DNA of 64,000 bases, from assembly GCF_040412425.1 (NCBI RefSeq), contig NC_089782.1:24735122-24799121 (forward strand), given 5' to 3'. The notes under the pieces were generated by a model, which was not told where the DNA came from, made no database searches, and saw nothing but the letters and a program-made list of their open reading frames with translations. This DNA comes from Macrobrachium rosenbergii. Lineage: Eukaryota > Arthropoda > Malacostraca > Decapoda > Palaemonidae. Positions 11,696 through 23,400 of this stretch are shown here, piece after piece (within the stretch, counting starts at the first letter, position 1; each line of letters opens with the position of its first letter). The translations under genes and the position numbers were made by a program.

Positions 11696-12532
11696 ATGGT
11701 GAACTCTGTGCGTGAGTGTTGTTGTGGGTGCGGGATGGGGGACTGCGATGGTGGGGACGGGGGAGGAGTGTGTCTTACTTCCCCAAACGACAGAGGTAGG
11801 AGAGGAGGTCTAAGTGTATCTGGTGTTCAGTTTGCTGTTCACTCCCAAGACAATCGGGCGTCGCCTGTCACCGCAGCTCTTCTGAACAGTCATTCGTGTA
11901 CGAACAATTCCCACCCGGACATCTACACGAAACTGCAAGACCAGGAGACGAACAGCCTCAGCCTCGATCACTTGCAGCAACGTTGCAGTGGAGGGAAAGC
12001 CGTAGGAAAAGGTGCGGCGGTGGGGGAGGAGGAGGAGAAGGACCAGCGAAATGCGAACAGTGATGAGAATGGTGATTGTGAAAGATCTTTAAGTGGTGTT
12101 GTGAGTTGCGATGGCGCTGGCAGCAATCGCAGCAGAGGTGGTGATTCACATTCTTCCCCGTCGGTTGTAGTTCGAGGTGGCGGTAATAGTGGCTCGACTC
12201 TTCGGAGGCACAGTGCTGAGGAAAACACGAATGGAAGTAGTGCTGGTGTGGGTGTGTTAGGTCGCCACGTGTGGTCCCACCAAAGTATTGTTGGATCCTT
12301 GTCTCGTGAAGGATTGTTTCCCACGCCCAACGAACACCACCCGGCCCTCGTCAGGCCCCTAGTCGCCCTCGGAGACCTCTCTGCTACCCATCCGGAGCTT
12401 CCGACTCGACTTCATCATTTGGTGGCTCTGCTGACAGCGAACCCCAGTGCCTGTTGCCGCAATAGCCGTCATCAGCAGAACCATCCAGGTGCAGGTGTTC
12501 CTGGTAACGGCAGATCGGAGGGGTGGCTTTGA
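11696..12532 (+). CDS. Long N-terminal ORF in frame with gus exon 1, ended by one TGA
   Basis: A 278-codon open frame with a good start context (AGAATGG) and an upstream in-frame stop at 11687-11689. The predicted product is low complexity: Cys/Gly-rich start (CCCGCGMGDCDGGDGGG), an acidic EEEEKDQ stretch, Ser/Asn/Gly-rich middle, and a more ordered end with ALVRPLVALGD and RLHHLVALLTANP. It ends at TGA 12530-12532. The same frame then stays open for another 145 codons to the gus donor at 12968, so 11696-12968 is one frame with a single stop. It is either the N-terminal part of a long Gus isoform (698 positions counting the TGA), an upstream ORF that limits translation of the short form, or open by chance in GC-rich DNA. 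I recognise no domain. Confidence 0.5.
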   Translation: MVNSVRECCCGCGMGDCDGGDGGGVCLTSPNDRGRRGGLSVSGVQFAVHSQDNRASPVTAALLNSHSCTNNSHPDIYTKLQDQETNSLSLDHLQQRCSGGKAVGKGAAVGEEEEKDQRNANSDENGDCERSLSGVVSCDGAGSNRSRGGDSHSSPSVVVRGGGNSGSTLRRHSAEENTNGSSAGVGVLGRHVWSHQSIVGSLSREGLFPTPNEHHPALVRPLVALGDLSATHPELPTRLHHLVALLTANPSACCRNSRHQQNHPGAGVPGNGRSEGWL

Positions 12533-12901
12533 AGTGCTTCGGACGCTGCCTTACTCTCAGCTCTGGCACGACTGCCACTGCCGCAGGCAGGTGTACCGGT
12601 CACTTTGCGGCAGCCCTTCCCTCAACCTACTGCTGCGAGTGGGACGTCCAGTTCTACTGCAGGTGGTGCTTCTGGTCCTGCGTCTTCCGTAGCCTCCACC
12701 CCAGATAGTGTGATCACTCCTAGGTGGCCTTCGGTATCGTCTTTAGCCACAAACGCCGAGTACGACCCGACCCCCGCCAATTCCTTCCCTTCGAGGGCTT
12801 CATCTTTCACCTCCTTTGTGTCTTCGTTGCCTGACGACGAAGCTTCGCAGGAACCCGCTACTGACGAAGAGGATCAGGTAGTACCTGAGGAGAGTAGCAC
12901 C
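12533..12901 (+). other. Open frame between the TGA and the gus ATG (possible coding or 5' UTR)
   Basis: In the gus frame this segment has no stop. It encodes Ala/Leu/Pro-rich sequence (ALLSALARLPLPQAGVP), then Ser/Thr/Ala/Gly-rich sequence (TSSSTAGGASGPASS), then acidic sequence (ATDEEDQVVPEE). It contains no ATG before 12902. If translation begins at 11696 and passes or splices out the TGA, this is coding; otherwise it is 5' UTR. The segment is GC-rich and CpG-rich compared with the AT-rich flanks. Confidence 0.45.
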
Positions 12902-12968
12902 ATGGCGGCCGCTGACCTGGTAGCCCCACATCCTCAGTACGAACACCACGCCTACCACATATATTATG
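12902..12968 (+). CDS. gus: gus coding exon 1 (minimal start)
   Basis: This exon encodes [20 protein letters not shown] and two tyrosines, then the first base of a glycine codon. The ATG sits in an ideal ACCATGG context. The exon ends at a strong GTGAGT donor (12969). Its phase-1 end joins exactly to the phase-1 acceptor at 21706 to make Gly-Gly-Met-Lys, which aligns with the GGVK of other Gustavus proteins. That is the evidence linking this exon to the gene 8.7 kb downstream. The same frame is open upstream to 12533, so the true start could lie further 5'. RNA evidence is lacking. Confidence 0.75.
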
Positions 12969-15673
12969 GTGAGTTGAGGGAGAATAAAAACGCTTTTTCA
13001 TTTTTCACGAGTATTTCATTCTTCATTCATTTAATTCATTTCTAAAGACGTTGTGGGATGTGGAATGTGGGTATTATCGAAAACCCGTTGGAGTCAGACT
13101 TGAGCAGGCAGACAGAATAGTCGACGACGGTTATTTCGTGGGATTAGCACCAGCAGCCAGGTAAAGGTGGGGAGGGGATTGGGTTAGGGAGGGGTGGTAG
13201 GATTTTGTAGGATGGCTGAGAAGGAGATAGGGCTCTCGGGGGATGTGCGGTGGGGTCCTAGGGATTGTCAGGGTGAGGGTTGGAGGAGAGGGGGGGGGTA
13301 GGGCGAGACCTCAGCTGAAGGTCAGTCTTTGTTACCACGCTTCTTCCCTGCCATGCTATATGCTCCCTAAACACCTGCTTCTCCGCATTACTCGGTGAAC
13401 TTTAATTATTTCGTACCTGGGGCAATAATGATGTAAGGGAACATCGGAAGCTGTAGAGATCCCCATTGCTTTCTCTCTGGAACCCATTTCATTCGGCCCT
13501 CGTTGTTTTCCGAGAACACTTACCTACCCGAAGGTATGGCATAAAAGCAAACTTGCCACCAACACGTCATTGCCAAGTTGCCTGCCTTTTCGGAGAAGGC
13601 CTTAACAACTTCGCTTCATAAGGTAGTGCGCTAGCCACGAAAAAGGTTTATTTTTCATTAAATGAAACTTTCAGTATTAGTTCTCTTTCATGAACACATA
13701 ATTCACGCCCCGAATGCGTTTATAATGTTGAATATTAATAGAAAAGGAACTTATTTTAAGATAGCACGAAGTTTGCGCCTCTCTTTTTATGAATTCTGAA
13801 GGCTGTAAGCTAGCCAAATGTCCCCGAAGGTTTAAAGTCAGCCATCCTACCGCCACGTGTTCCCAGTGTGCAAGAATGTTTCCATTCTTCTCTCTTTTAG
13901 TTATCGTACTTGGACTCTGTTTTGTTCGTATTTCTCACGTGTTATTGATATTGTATTGCTCTTTTGTAGGTTCGTGCACCTATTCAGAGGTCGTTATTGA
14001 AGTTGTGAAATGGTGGCAAGGAACTTAGTTTCTTCATATTTTCTTGTACCACCACACACACACATACACGTGACTTTTAAATTCACATATACTTTGCAAA
14101 TAACTTATACCAAAAGGGGAAGATACAGTTAAGGATTATACTTATAGAAATATATCATAATTTGAGATTAATCCTTTGATAGTGCGTATGAACCTAGCAT
14201 CTTTTCTGACAAAACCAGGTGCTGCTGGTGTCACGGTAGTGGATTTAGGCGTGACCACAAAATCCACCCACACCACCGTCTGCCCGACGCCCACAACCGC
14301 TCCATTGCCCACACTTCCCCTTTGTGTGTATAGCTCCTTTTGACTACTTAAAACGGCCTCAACACTTTTCCCACCAATTGTTGTTCGCCAACCGTCATCC
14401 TATACAAGTGTGCAGTCGAACTTCCCATTCCCTGGCCTTTCCCGCCAAGAAAATAGAAGCATATTTGTGTTTTAGGGACGGAAATGTCTCGGTAGAGCAA
14501 TTTTGCTTCCTACTTTGCCTTCAGTGGTTTAGTAGATTCTGCTGAATGTTCGTAGTTGAACTATACTTGAAGCATTGACCGTCGAAACATTCTCTTGACA
14601 CATTTTAGCGTTTTACTGTCAAAACTTGCACTTGCCGAGGCAGAGCAGGAAGCAGAAGGCATTCTGTCACCTCGTCACCAATTCTAGCTTTCTAAGATTC
14701 TTAAGCCAAAAAGGGGGAAGGATATCGAGTACATATCCCACAGAGAGTAATTGGACGGAAATTTTAGAAAAGACAAAGGAGATGGATGCAAATCGTTCAG
14801 TTAAAAGTCTGCACATCTGACAGTTTTTTATATAGGGCAACTTAATGGACGCCAAGATAACCGGGAAATGCTGAAAGTATATTGATTAGACGTCAGTTTT
14901 AAACCCCCTCATATAACAAGTAGGTCAACAACTCACGCTATCTTGTGACTATCCATGTTTACACAAGATAAATCTGCGAACGTAGCTTTTTATTTCCTTA
15001 TTGCTGATAAAGCACTGGAAATATGAGGGGTTTATCTCACGCGGATTTTGGGTGGTAGCATAAGGCTTTTATGGCATCACGTGGCACGTTAGGGGTCTCC
15101 ATCTTTATTTTTCTAGTGTTGTCCTTTCGTGTCTTATCATGCAGTAGGACAAAGCGAACAAATCTTGATTTTTTGGGGGGGGGGGCGGCGTAATCAGTGT
15201 GGGTGATAAATGCATATCTGTAGTACATAATGGGGATAAGTTTATAGCTCGAATATAACATACACGAGATCATCTTCAGTTAACAAGAAAATGAATGTGG
15301 ATTCATTTTGTTTTGTCGAAACTTCGATCCGTTTGTGTGTTCATTCATGAATTAATTGTTGTATAACGTCTAATACAGGTTTGGTTTTCTTTCTTTGTAA
15401 ACCTGAATTAGGGGTGAACGACCTTTTGCTAAAGGAAGAGGGGGGGGGATATTTAGGTGTGGTTCTCCACGGAGGGGTAAGGGTGTGTTACATTGTGTTA
15501 GATGAACATAAATGGTCAAAGTATCTCCGGAAGAGGTTACCACTTCCTTTCGATCCCCCGCTCCCCCCCTTCCACACAGTCCCCTTCCTTCCTATTTGTT
15601 TCAAGTCGAGAGTCCTCATGTCATGGGGAAATGTTCAACCTGAATACACACACACACACACTGAATGATTATA

Positions 15674-15712
<39 letters not shown>

Positions 15713-18700
15713 CACACACACACACATATATACATATATATATATGTGTGTGTGTGTGTGTTTGTTCTCTTACTCTGTGTGTGATAAAATATCCCAAAAT
15801 AGAACGAAAGGTAAACGTAAATCCATGATAAAACATTTCCAGTACGTGTGCTTTATTATGAGTACCTTACTACTGCTTTAGAGTATAGAGCAGATGTATT
15901 ATTTCCTGCAGAAGACTTTCATTAGTCGACAGTTACAAATCGTTATGCCTTACGCCACCAACCGGTAATCCGGTCAGTGTGTGCACTCGAGCATGTGCTC
16001 TTCTACAGGATGTCCGTTGTTGGCAGTGAACATAGAACACCTCTTAAAGCTTTTGTTTAAAGTGTTAATAGTTGTGAAAGAAATAGTCTCATTTAAGAAA
16101 TACGGAATACAATGTGTGTTATGTCTGGAAATATATTGCAAACCAAATTCACAGTATCATAAATCAACTTTGTAATTCATTCCTCGGCATGGACATGGAC
16201 CCAGATTATATTTTGAAATGTTTTGGCAATCAAAAATTGCCTTCTTCTGTAAGATAATTAATATACTACACACACTGTATATATGCGAAGTTTGTAATAC
16301 TTCCTGGTGGAAGGGCAAGACCTGATGCGATACAGATCACTCTTAATTTCTACGGCCATTCTTGGGTTTTATTTGGAGTTCATCAGTGTTTGAGCTGGTG
16401 CAAATAATGTGTTTTTGTTTGTTTGTGTGTGAAAGAAGGACGAGTAACATTGGGCGTGGTTAGTTGTTGTTTGTAGCTGCCAATGGTGGGGTTCAGTCAG
16501 TTTTTATAGGTAAAATGCAAATGAATTTTTAGTGGTTTGGGATCCACAGTTTTCCTGGCTCTGTATCTAAATTCTTGAAAGAGCTCTTTGGAAGAGCAAG
16601 TAACTTCGTATTATGATTTACTTTCTTCATTCACTGACGTACCATATTCATACTAGACTAGATTATTATTAGTCGTGAAATATTTACCTTTTTCCCCGAC
16701 TTTGTATTTATTGCCGCATTAAGCCTTAACTTTTTCTATTCCGTGATTTTTGCAAGGTGATTTGCTGCAATCGTGAGAGCTTTCTTTCTGTCAAACTCTG
16801 CTTCTCGAGATAATTTGTTCATTTGATTTATGGAAATGGTCAAGCTGCCATGAAGGTGATTTGAGTAGGATTAGGATGTTTTGTTTGTTTACGCAGATAG
16901 GATTACGACGCTCAAGCTGCGCATTGGCTATGTGGGTGTATTTGCATATTCTTTTTTTTTTTTTTTTTTCTTCCGTCTCTGCTTTCGTTTCTCTCTTCTT
17001 TTGCGCGGTTACCATGAATATTGCATTGTGCATGTTTGAGTAGGTGGTATCTTTGGTGCTGCTTTAAAATCACTGGATAGTACTGTGATTTTTTTTTCCT
17101 GCATGATTTTACACATAGGCCATCAAATATAATCTGAACGATGGTCTGTACAAGAAGTCCATGTGATTCATTATCATGTTCTTTCTCAAATAGAGTTATG
17201 GGACGTTCATTGTGCTCGAAGGTTATTGTAGTTGATGACACCCTGGGTTTTTTTTTCTCTCTTTTTTTAAGATATTTGGTCGTCGTCCTTGTGACGAAAC
17301 CTCAAGCTTCGTTTTCAGCCTCAGTCGACATACGGTTCTGGTTCTGAGAGAGAGATTGTGTTGCGTGAACGCCTGCTTATGAAATGTGCGCACATTCGTT
17401 TTATGCATTTTATGGAAGGTACGCACGAGGAAAGACCAACAAAAAATTCTCACGAAATTGCTCATATTGCTGACGGAGGGATCAGTTCCAGTTGATAGAA
17501 TTGATGGCCCTATCCCCGAAGGGTTTCACCTTGCGACTAACGTAACCCGTCCCCAAGGTCCTTTTATCCTTAGTTATGATTGGGTGACATGATACCCTCA
17601 GTAGTGATTCAGGGCCTTATGCCATGACGTCAGAAGTGTCCGTCATAAGCATTGGTTGCGAAACATCAGATTTTGTGCATTGGCTGAGTGGCATTTGGAG
17701 AAAGTTGTGCTCATCTGTGCGGAGTTGGTGCGGTTATTTCTCATTATGTCTCATGAGGGAATCATTCGCTGCCGAGTGTTAAAACAAGAAATCTCTGTTC
17801 ATATAATACTTCATTACATGTCTCTCAAGTTTTCATCTGTAAATACAGGAATATTAAAAAAATAAGTTTATATTTTATAGTCAACATTCAGTTTCAAAAG
17901 ACCAGTAATTACACTACAGTAAGTGTAGCGTTCTGCTTATTGGTATTGTCCGCGAATGTGTGCAATTTGCTGTCGCGGTAAGGTTGCGGACGAGTTAAGT
18001 CCTCGCTTTCACTGTTGCATTTGAAGGATTGGTGCAAGAGTGAATGGGAAGAGAAGACGCTTTATTTAGGGCGGACATTAGTTATTGTTATATTTATATC
18101 ACACTGAACGTTTGAGTCGTATCGTCGTGTTTGTAATCGTTGTAAATTTATTTACAATCTGCTTACAGTAAACGTTTCATTCGTATTTAAAGGATGTGTT
18201 ATATATCGCGAAAGAGTAGACTTTATAGAATATCTATAAATGTACCTACGAGTACAGAATAACCCAAATGAGAAACATGATCAATGGTGTAAGTTTTTAC
18301 CTTTTTTGGGATTGTCAGACCCTCCTTCCCCTTCATGATGTTGGCTCCCTCCACTGTACTCCACTCGTATCCCTGAAGGGTAGGGGAAGTGGTTGGTAGA
18401 GGAGGGGGCGGGGCCATTTGACCGTAACCTTGAACATCATCATCCCTCACTTCAGTTGCCTCTCACAAACGTCTCTTGGTCGCCATTGTTTTTGTTGCTT
18501 CTCGTTCTGCTAGATTTGTTGTTGGGAAATGAATGTTGTGATGTCTTCATTGTTGAGTTCGTCATTCAAGGTTCAGTCAGCTGATTAATGATAATCTTTT
18601 TTTGTAGGTTTTCGTGTTGGGGGAGGGGGGGTTGGACTAATTTCAACATAATGGTAAACGTGTGCAGTTTCCGTGTAATGGCTATTCATTTAATATTTGT

Positions 18701-20392
18701 TGAAGTTTATCCGGTTAATAGAGACCCAGTAAACTTTAAATTTTTCTTTTTTCATTTCCGTCCTAATTTTTAGAAGAGGTGATGGTAAGCATTGCTTGTC
18801 ATATGAATGGTCAAACCTCTAGCACCGTGTATTGGCAAGTGTGGAGGGGAGAGCAGATTCTTGGGTGGAAGCAGCAAAGCTTTTGTATTGTGTTGCGAGT
18901 GCTTATGTGTGCGAGGAAGTTGCAAGTTTTGCGTGAGTCCTTGACTCTCTGTCATGGACTCGGCCCTCCCCCAATCTGCTTCCCCTTTAGTCAATGCTAC
19001 CCTCCTTATTTTACCTGGTTATCTCAGTTACCTTGCAGACCCCATTCCCGGAGTAGAGTTTGTTTTTTCCCTGTCACATTTGTTACATTCATAAAAATTA
19101 TATTCACGATTATCGTTTTTTAGATTTTAAAAATGTCGAACTCATGTTCCAGTTGAGACATTGTAGCAGGATCCATCGTATGCTTAGAACAGTTGTGTAA
19201 ATAGTTAATGTACAGTATATGTATATATAACGAAAAGAAAATAGAACCAGATTTCACCTAAGGGGTCTTCTGTTTGTTATCGTCATTAATAATGAATTTG
19301 TTTTCTGAAAGATTTTTGCAGATAGGTGTCATATTCTTTAACCTTTTTAGTGTATTTGTCGTTGAAGTTCATATCGAGCTTGATTACTGTGAATTAAGTA
19401 CAAGGTTTTATGTCTTTTTACATCGTCTTAATTCTTTTCATTCCTGTGGATTCGACAGTGTATATAACAAAATAATTTTGTGACTTGTTTAAAGGGAATT
19501 GCTATCAGATGTTAGTGTTTCGTAGTCATACAAATGCACAAGGAACTTTTTGCAATGAAAGTGATTGTATATTTTTAAAGTAAAAACTTTATGTCTTGCT
19601 GTAATATTGATGGCTTTACAAACCTTCGCGTTTGATTATGTAGTTTCCAGTGCTTTCGAATTAGTATTTTAGACTGGGGGCTTAACTTGAATCGAAAAAC
19701 ATTGGCTGCTTTGTTCGCCAGCATTGAAGTTGTGTCGTTGTTCAGCATCTATGGCTCGGTCTTTCACTTCGTGTGTTAGGTATTTATATCTGTAGTGTGT
19801 TTGCACGTGTATGTATTTACACTAGTACAGGTGTAAAATAAAACTGCAGCCAGCTGCGCGTGATTTCCACTCTCGTCATAACTCTTCGTGCGCATGTTGC
19901 ATCACCCTAGTACTACTTATTTCCTTGTGTTCGTTTGCGAGGTTTCGTAATGAATTCCCAGGACTCTCGAATCTTGCATGAAGATGAAGATGTGAAGGTG
20001 CATCATGGTCAGTCTTCGCGTCTTGCGCTGGTTTTTATGCGAGATATAGCTTGTTGTTAATGTGATTATTTTGCCTTTCATGTTTTGACATTCGGCGAGA
20101 GAGAGAGAGAGAGAGAGAATAGAGCTGTGTTAAATTGCTGAGGGTGCTTCCTCAGAATGCGACTTTCACATATAAAAAAGGAAAGGGAAACGAAAAGGAT
20201 GGTGAAACACAGAACAAATTTAAATGCAAAATTCATGATCGCAAACAAGCCGTAGCAAATATGTCCATTATGGTGATGGAACGACATTTTTAAGAGTAGC
20301 AGTCACAGCTGCTATGTTACAATTTTCAAAGTGAAATAGAGTCAGTCGTTACTCCAATTAGCGTTGTTATGCAGTAAAATTTTGCATCAGTT

Positions 20393-20468
<76 letters not shown>

Positions 20469-23400
20469 TGATATTTATAATGATTTGTATAGGTTAAAGT
20501 AAATATGTATATTAACTAGTTTTTCATATTTTCGTTTGAGTTAGGTGAGGCTTTATAACTGGGCGTTTGTGCCCCCTCAAAGTACAACCAGATGTTTCCC
20601 AGCCACTTTTCAATGTATCGTGCTGAGTGAATGCTGGGATTATTAATTTTGACGGAAGGCAGGTGTTTTAGACGAATAATTCAACAAGTGTGGTGCCAGG
20701 TGTAATTTACATTTCACTCCCTCGGTCTCGTCCAAAGTTTTTTCATGGGAGCCTGTTTATTATGACGTGGGCGTATGTGTGATTCAACTCCATTGTAATT
20801 GATTTATTTTTGTAAGTTAAAATTAATGAATTCACAAAATTTTGAGTTATGGAAGAATTCTAGCCATGTACTACATAGAAGATAGCTATAAGTATCTGGA
20901 AGTGTAGCTCTCACGTGTGTAGTACGTCTTCTAAACGATTGCGTACTTGTGTTTTTGTCGCTTAAGAGAAGTTGAATCATTTGTATTATCTAGGTATTCA
21001 TTGTATGTTCCAGTCGAATTTTTAGTCCGTGTTTCAGTATCCAGCTGTGTATGTTCTGGGATGTTTTTTTCCTTGCCTCGCTATATGGAAATAGATGTTT
21101 TTTTCCTTGCCTCGCTATATGGAAATAAGTTATAACAAGTAAATTATAATTCGTATTTTATTTCGAGGCCTTGACTTCGGTGCATTTGTTGCCTTCTCTC
21201 TATTCTATTTCCAATCCTTGCGCAAGACTTGACACAAAGAAACCGGTGATTATGCGTAATGATTTCACCGAAATCCACACCTTCATTCATAGTGAAGGTG
21301 AACTAGAGTACGGTAGTGAACTTTGCTCAAATGTGTGGATGCACCCATCTTGTTCTTCGTTGGGGGGGGGGTTTGTGAGATGCCGGCCACGAAAATTCAA
21401 TTATGATTTTATCGTAGCACATGACGGTATATTTTGGTTTGCCGGATATGTAAACCCTTTCAACCTGGTAAAGTTTAACCTGCCGTCTTATTTTGAATTT
21501 TGTCCACACTACTCGTATATTAACGTTGCCCATACTTGAGGACGGTTCTATTAACGTTACCCATACTTGAAGGACGGTTCTCTAATTCTTGTGTAAATTT
21601 CATTACTGTTTATTAATTAGTGTTTTTACAATAGCAGTGTTACCCTGAGACAAGAAGTCTGAATTTATATCAAGTGGATTTCACCATCCTTTTTCTTTGT
21701 TGCAGGTGGTATGAAGTCGGTGGGTCGGGGCGAGGGTGGATCCCTACAGCCCCGCCTGACCCGGGAATTGGCAATGTCCCCGGATTACACCCGCCCCAAA
21801 CGGTTAGACCTCCTCCTCGACATGCCGCCCGTCCCGCGAGAGGCCTCACTCAAGCACGCATGGAATGCAGAAGACAGATCACTCAATATTTTTGTCAAGG
21901 TGAGGAAGACGACGATGGATCCGGCACTGCAACAGGGCTATCCATTTAACGCAATCTCTGGAAGCATTATTTTATCAGTTTGTTTAATTATTTAAGTTTC
22001 AGCATAGTCAACTTTTGTCTTATTATTTTAAGTGCAACAATTTGGTATGGGTACTTCATGCTATTAAAGCTAAGTGGGATATCAGTGTACAATCGACTAA
22101 AGAGTATTAGTATTGTGTTGGCAAGACCGAACTTGGGAATGATAAATTTTACATAAGGAGGGGAAGTTGCCTAGGATTTCAGGTTTGATCCGGTCTGTCT
22201 ACTATGCTTCTTCTTCTTCCTGTATTTCAGCTGTTAATTTTTTTTTTCTAAAAACGTATTTCTCTCAAATAGTTAGATTAGCAACCAAAGCGCTAGAGTG
22301 GAAACTAAATGAAGTAATTTATTGTCTTGTGAATACTCTGGATTGTATTTCATAGATGTGTCCTTAAAATCCACTTACTGAGGAAGAATCAACAAAACTC
22401 AATACAAAGTTAGCTCTGGTATTTAGGATTTTAATGCCATTTGCACAGCCCAAGTTGAGCATCTCGATTAACGACTGTTGATACTGGCTGGGGGATCCTC
22501 ACTGGTGCCAATTTTCTTTCACTCTGCTGTAAACATCTGAAATATGTGTATTATCATCTTGGCTCTCATAAGTAGTTGAGAATTGGGGTTTCTGTGAAGT
22601 GTTTGTGTATACAGTATATTGAATTTATGGATATTGATGCAGGGTTTTAATTGCCAAAGAAGAAAGGGATAAATATATTAGCATTATGAAGGCCTGCATT
22701 AGGAAGAAAGTAATGATATCTCAGTTCTCATGAATTTGCCTAATATTTTGCTTAAAAATGATTTGGCTAATTACTTAGGCACTGTATCAGTATTTAGTCA
22801 GATACTTGAAAGTGATTTTCTTTCTGTTTCCACCTGGGAGGCCACAATTTCCAAAGTGAAGTTGTGGCTCATTAATTGAACTCTGAAATATAATTTTGAT
22901 TACTCTTTTGTCCTATTCTTTGAGACAATCAGTAATTTGCACTGGCATATTCTATTATGAATACATAATTCGTGTAATCAATTTTTCTATTGTTACTAAA
23001 GGAAATTTTATTATATTGATGGCATTCACCCAAATAATTTTATGAGAATATATGATATAGCCAGCTATTTCATGAAGTTAAGTTTGGAAGTTTCCATTCA
23101 GTTTAAAAACGTATGTCTTATTATTTAACTAAAATTTGATTCTTATATGGTCAGTAGTATGCTGCATTTAACAATTTTATAATATTCTTATCATTGTCGT
23201 CAAATGTATTGTTTGCAAATATACATTGTTGTACAATATTGCAGGAGGATGACAAAATGACGTTCCATCGACACCCTGTTGCCCAGAGCACAGATTGTAT
23301 AAGAGGAAAAGTTGGTTATACAAGAGGTCTACACTTATGGGAAATACACTGGTCTACTCGGCAACGAGGTACACATGCTGTTGTAGGAGTTGCTACTGAT

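Larger units (their letters stand above)
12969..21705 (+). other. gus intron 1 (8.7 kb)
   Basis: Bounded by GTGAGT at 12969 and a pyrimidine-rich TTGTTGCAG acceptor ending at 21705. It holds TA, CA/GT and GA microsatellites (15644-15761, 20097-20119, 20399-20468), two short tandem duplications near 21060 and 21519, and small ORFs with no recognisable similarity. I looked for an alternative first coding exon starting MGQK within it and found none. No nested gene is visible. Confidence 0.75.

Noticed and set aside
11958..12330. Minus-strand ORFs opposite the long gus-frame ORF
   Set aside because: Shadows caused by GC-rich, stop-poor composition. The + strand frame continues into verified gus exons; these do not.
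12447..12708. Alternative + strand frames across the TGA (12447-12692 and 12523-12708)
   Set aside because: Neither reaches the 12968 donor in the phase required by exon 2.
21171..21539. 122-codon ORF just upstream of gus exon 2
   Set aside because: It lies within intron 1, has no recognisable motif, ends in a local tandem duplication, and is not bounded by coherent splice sites.
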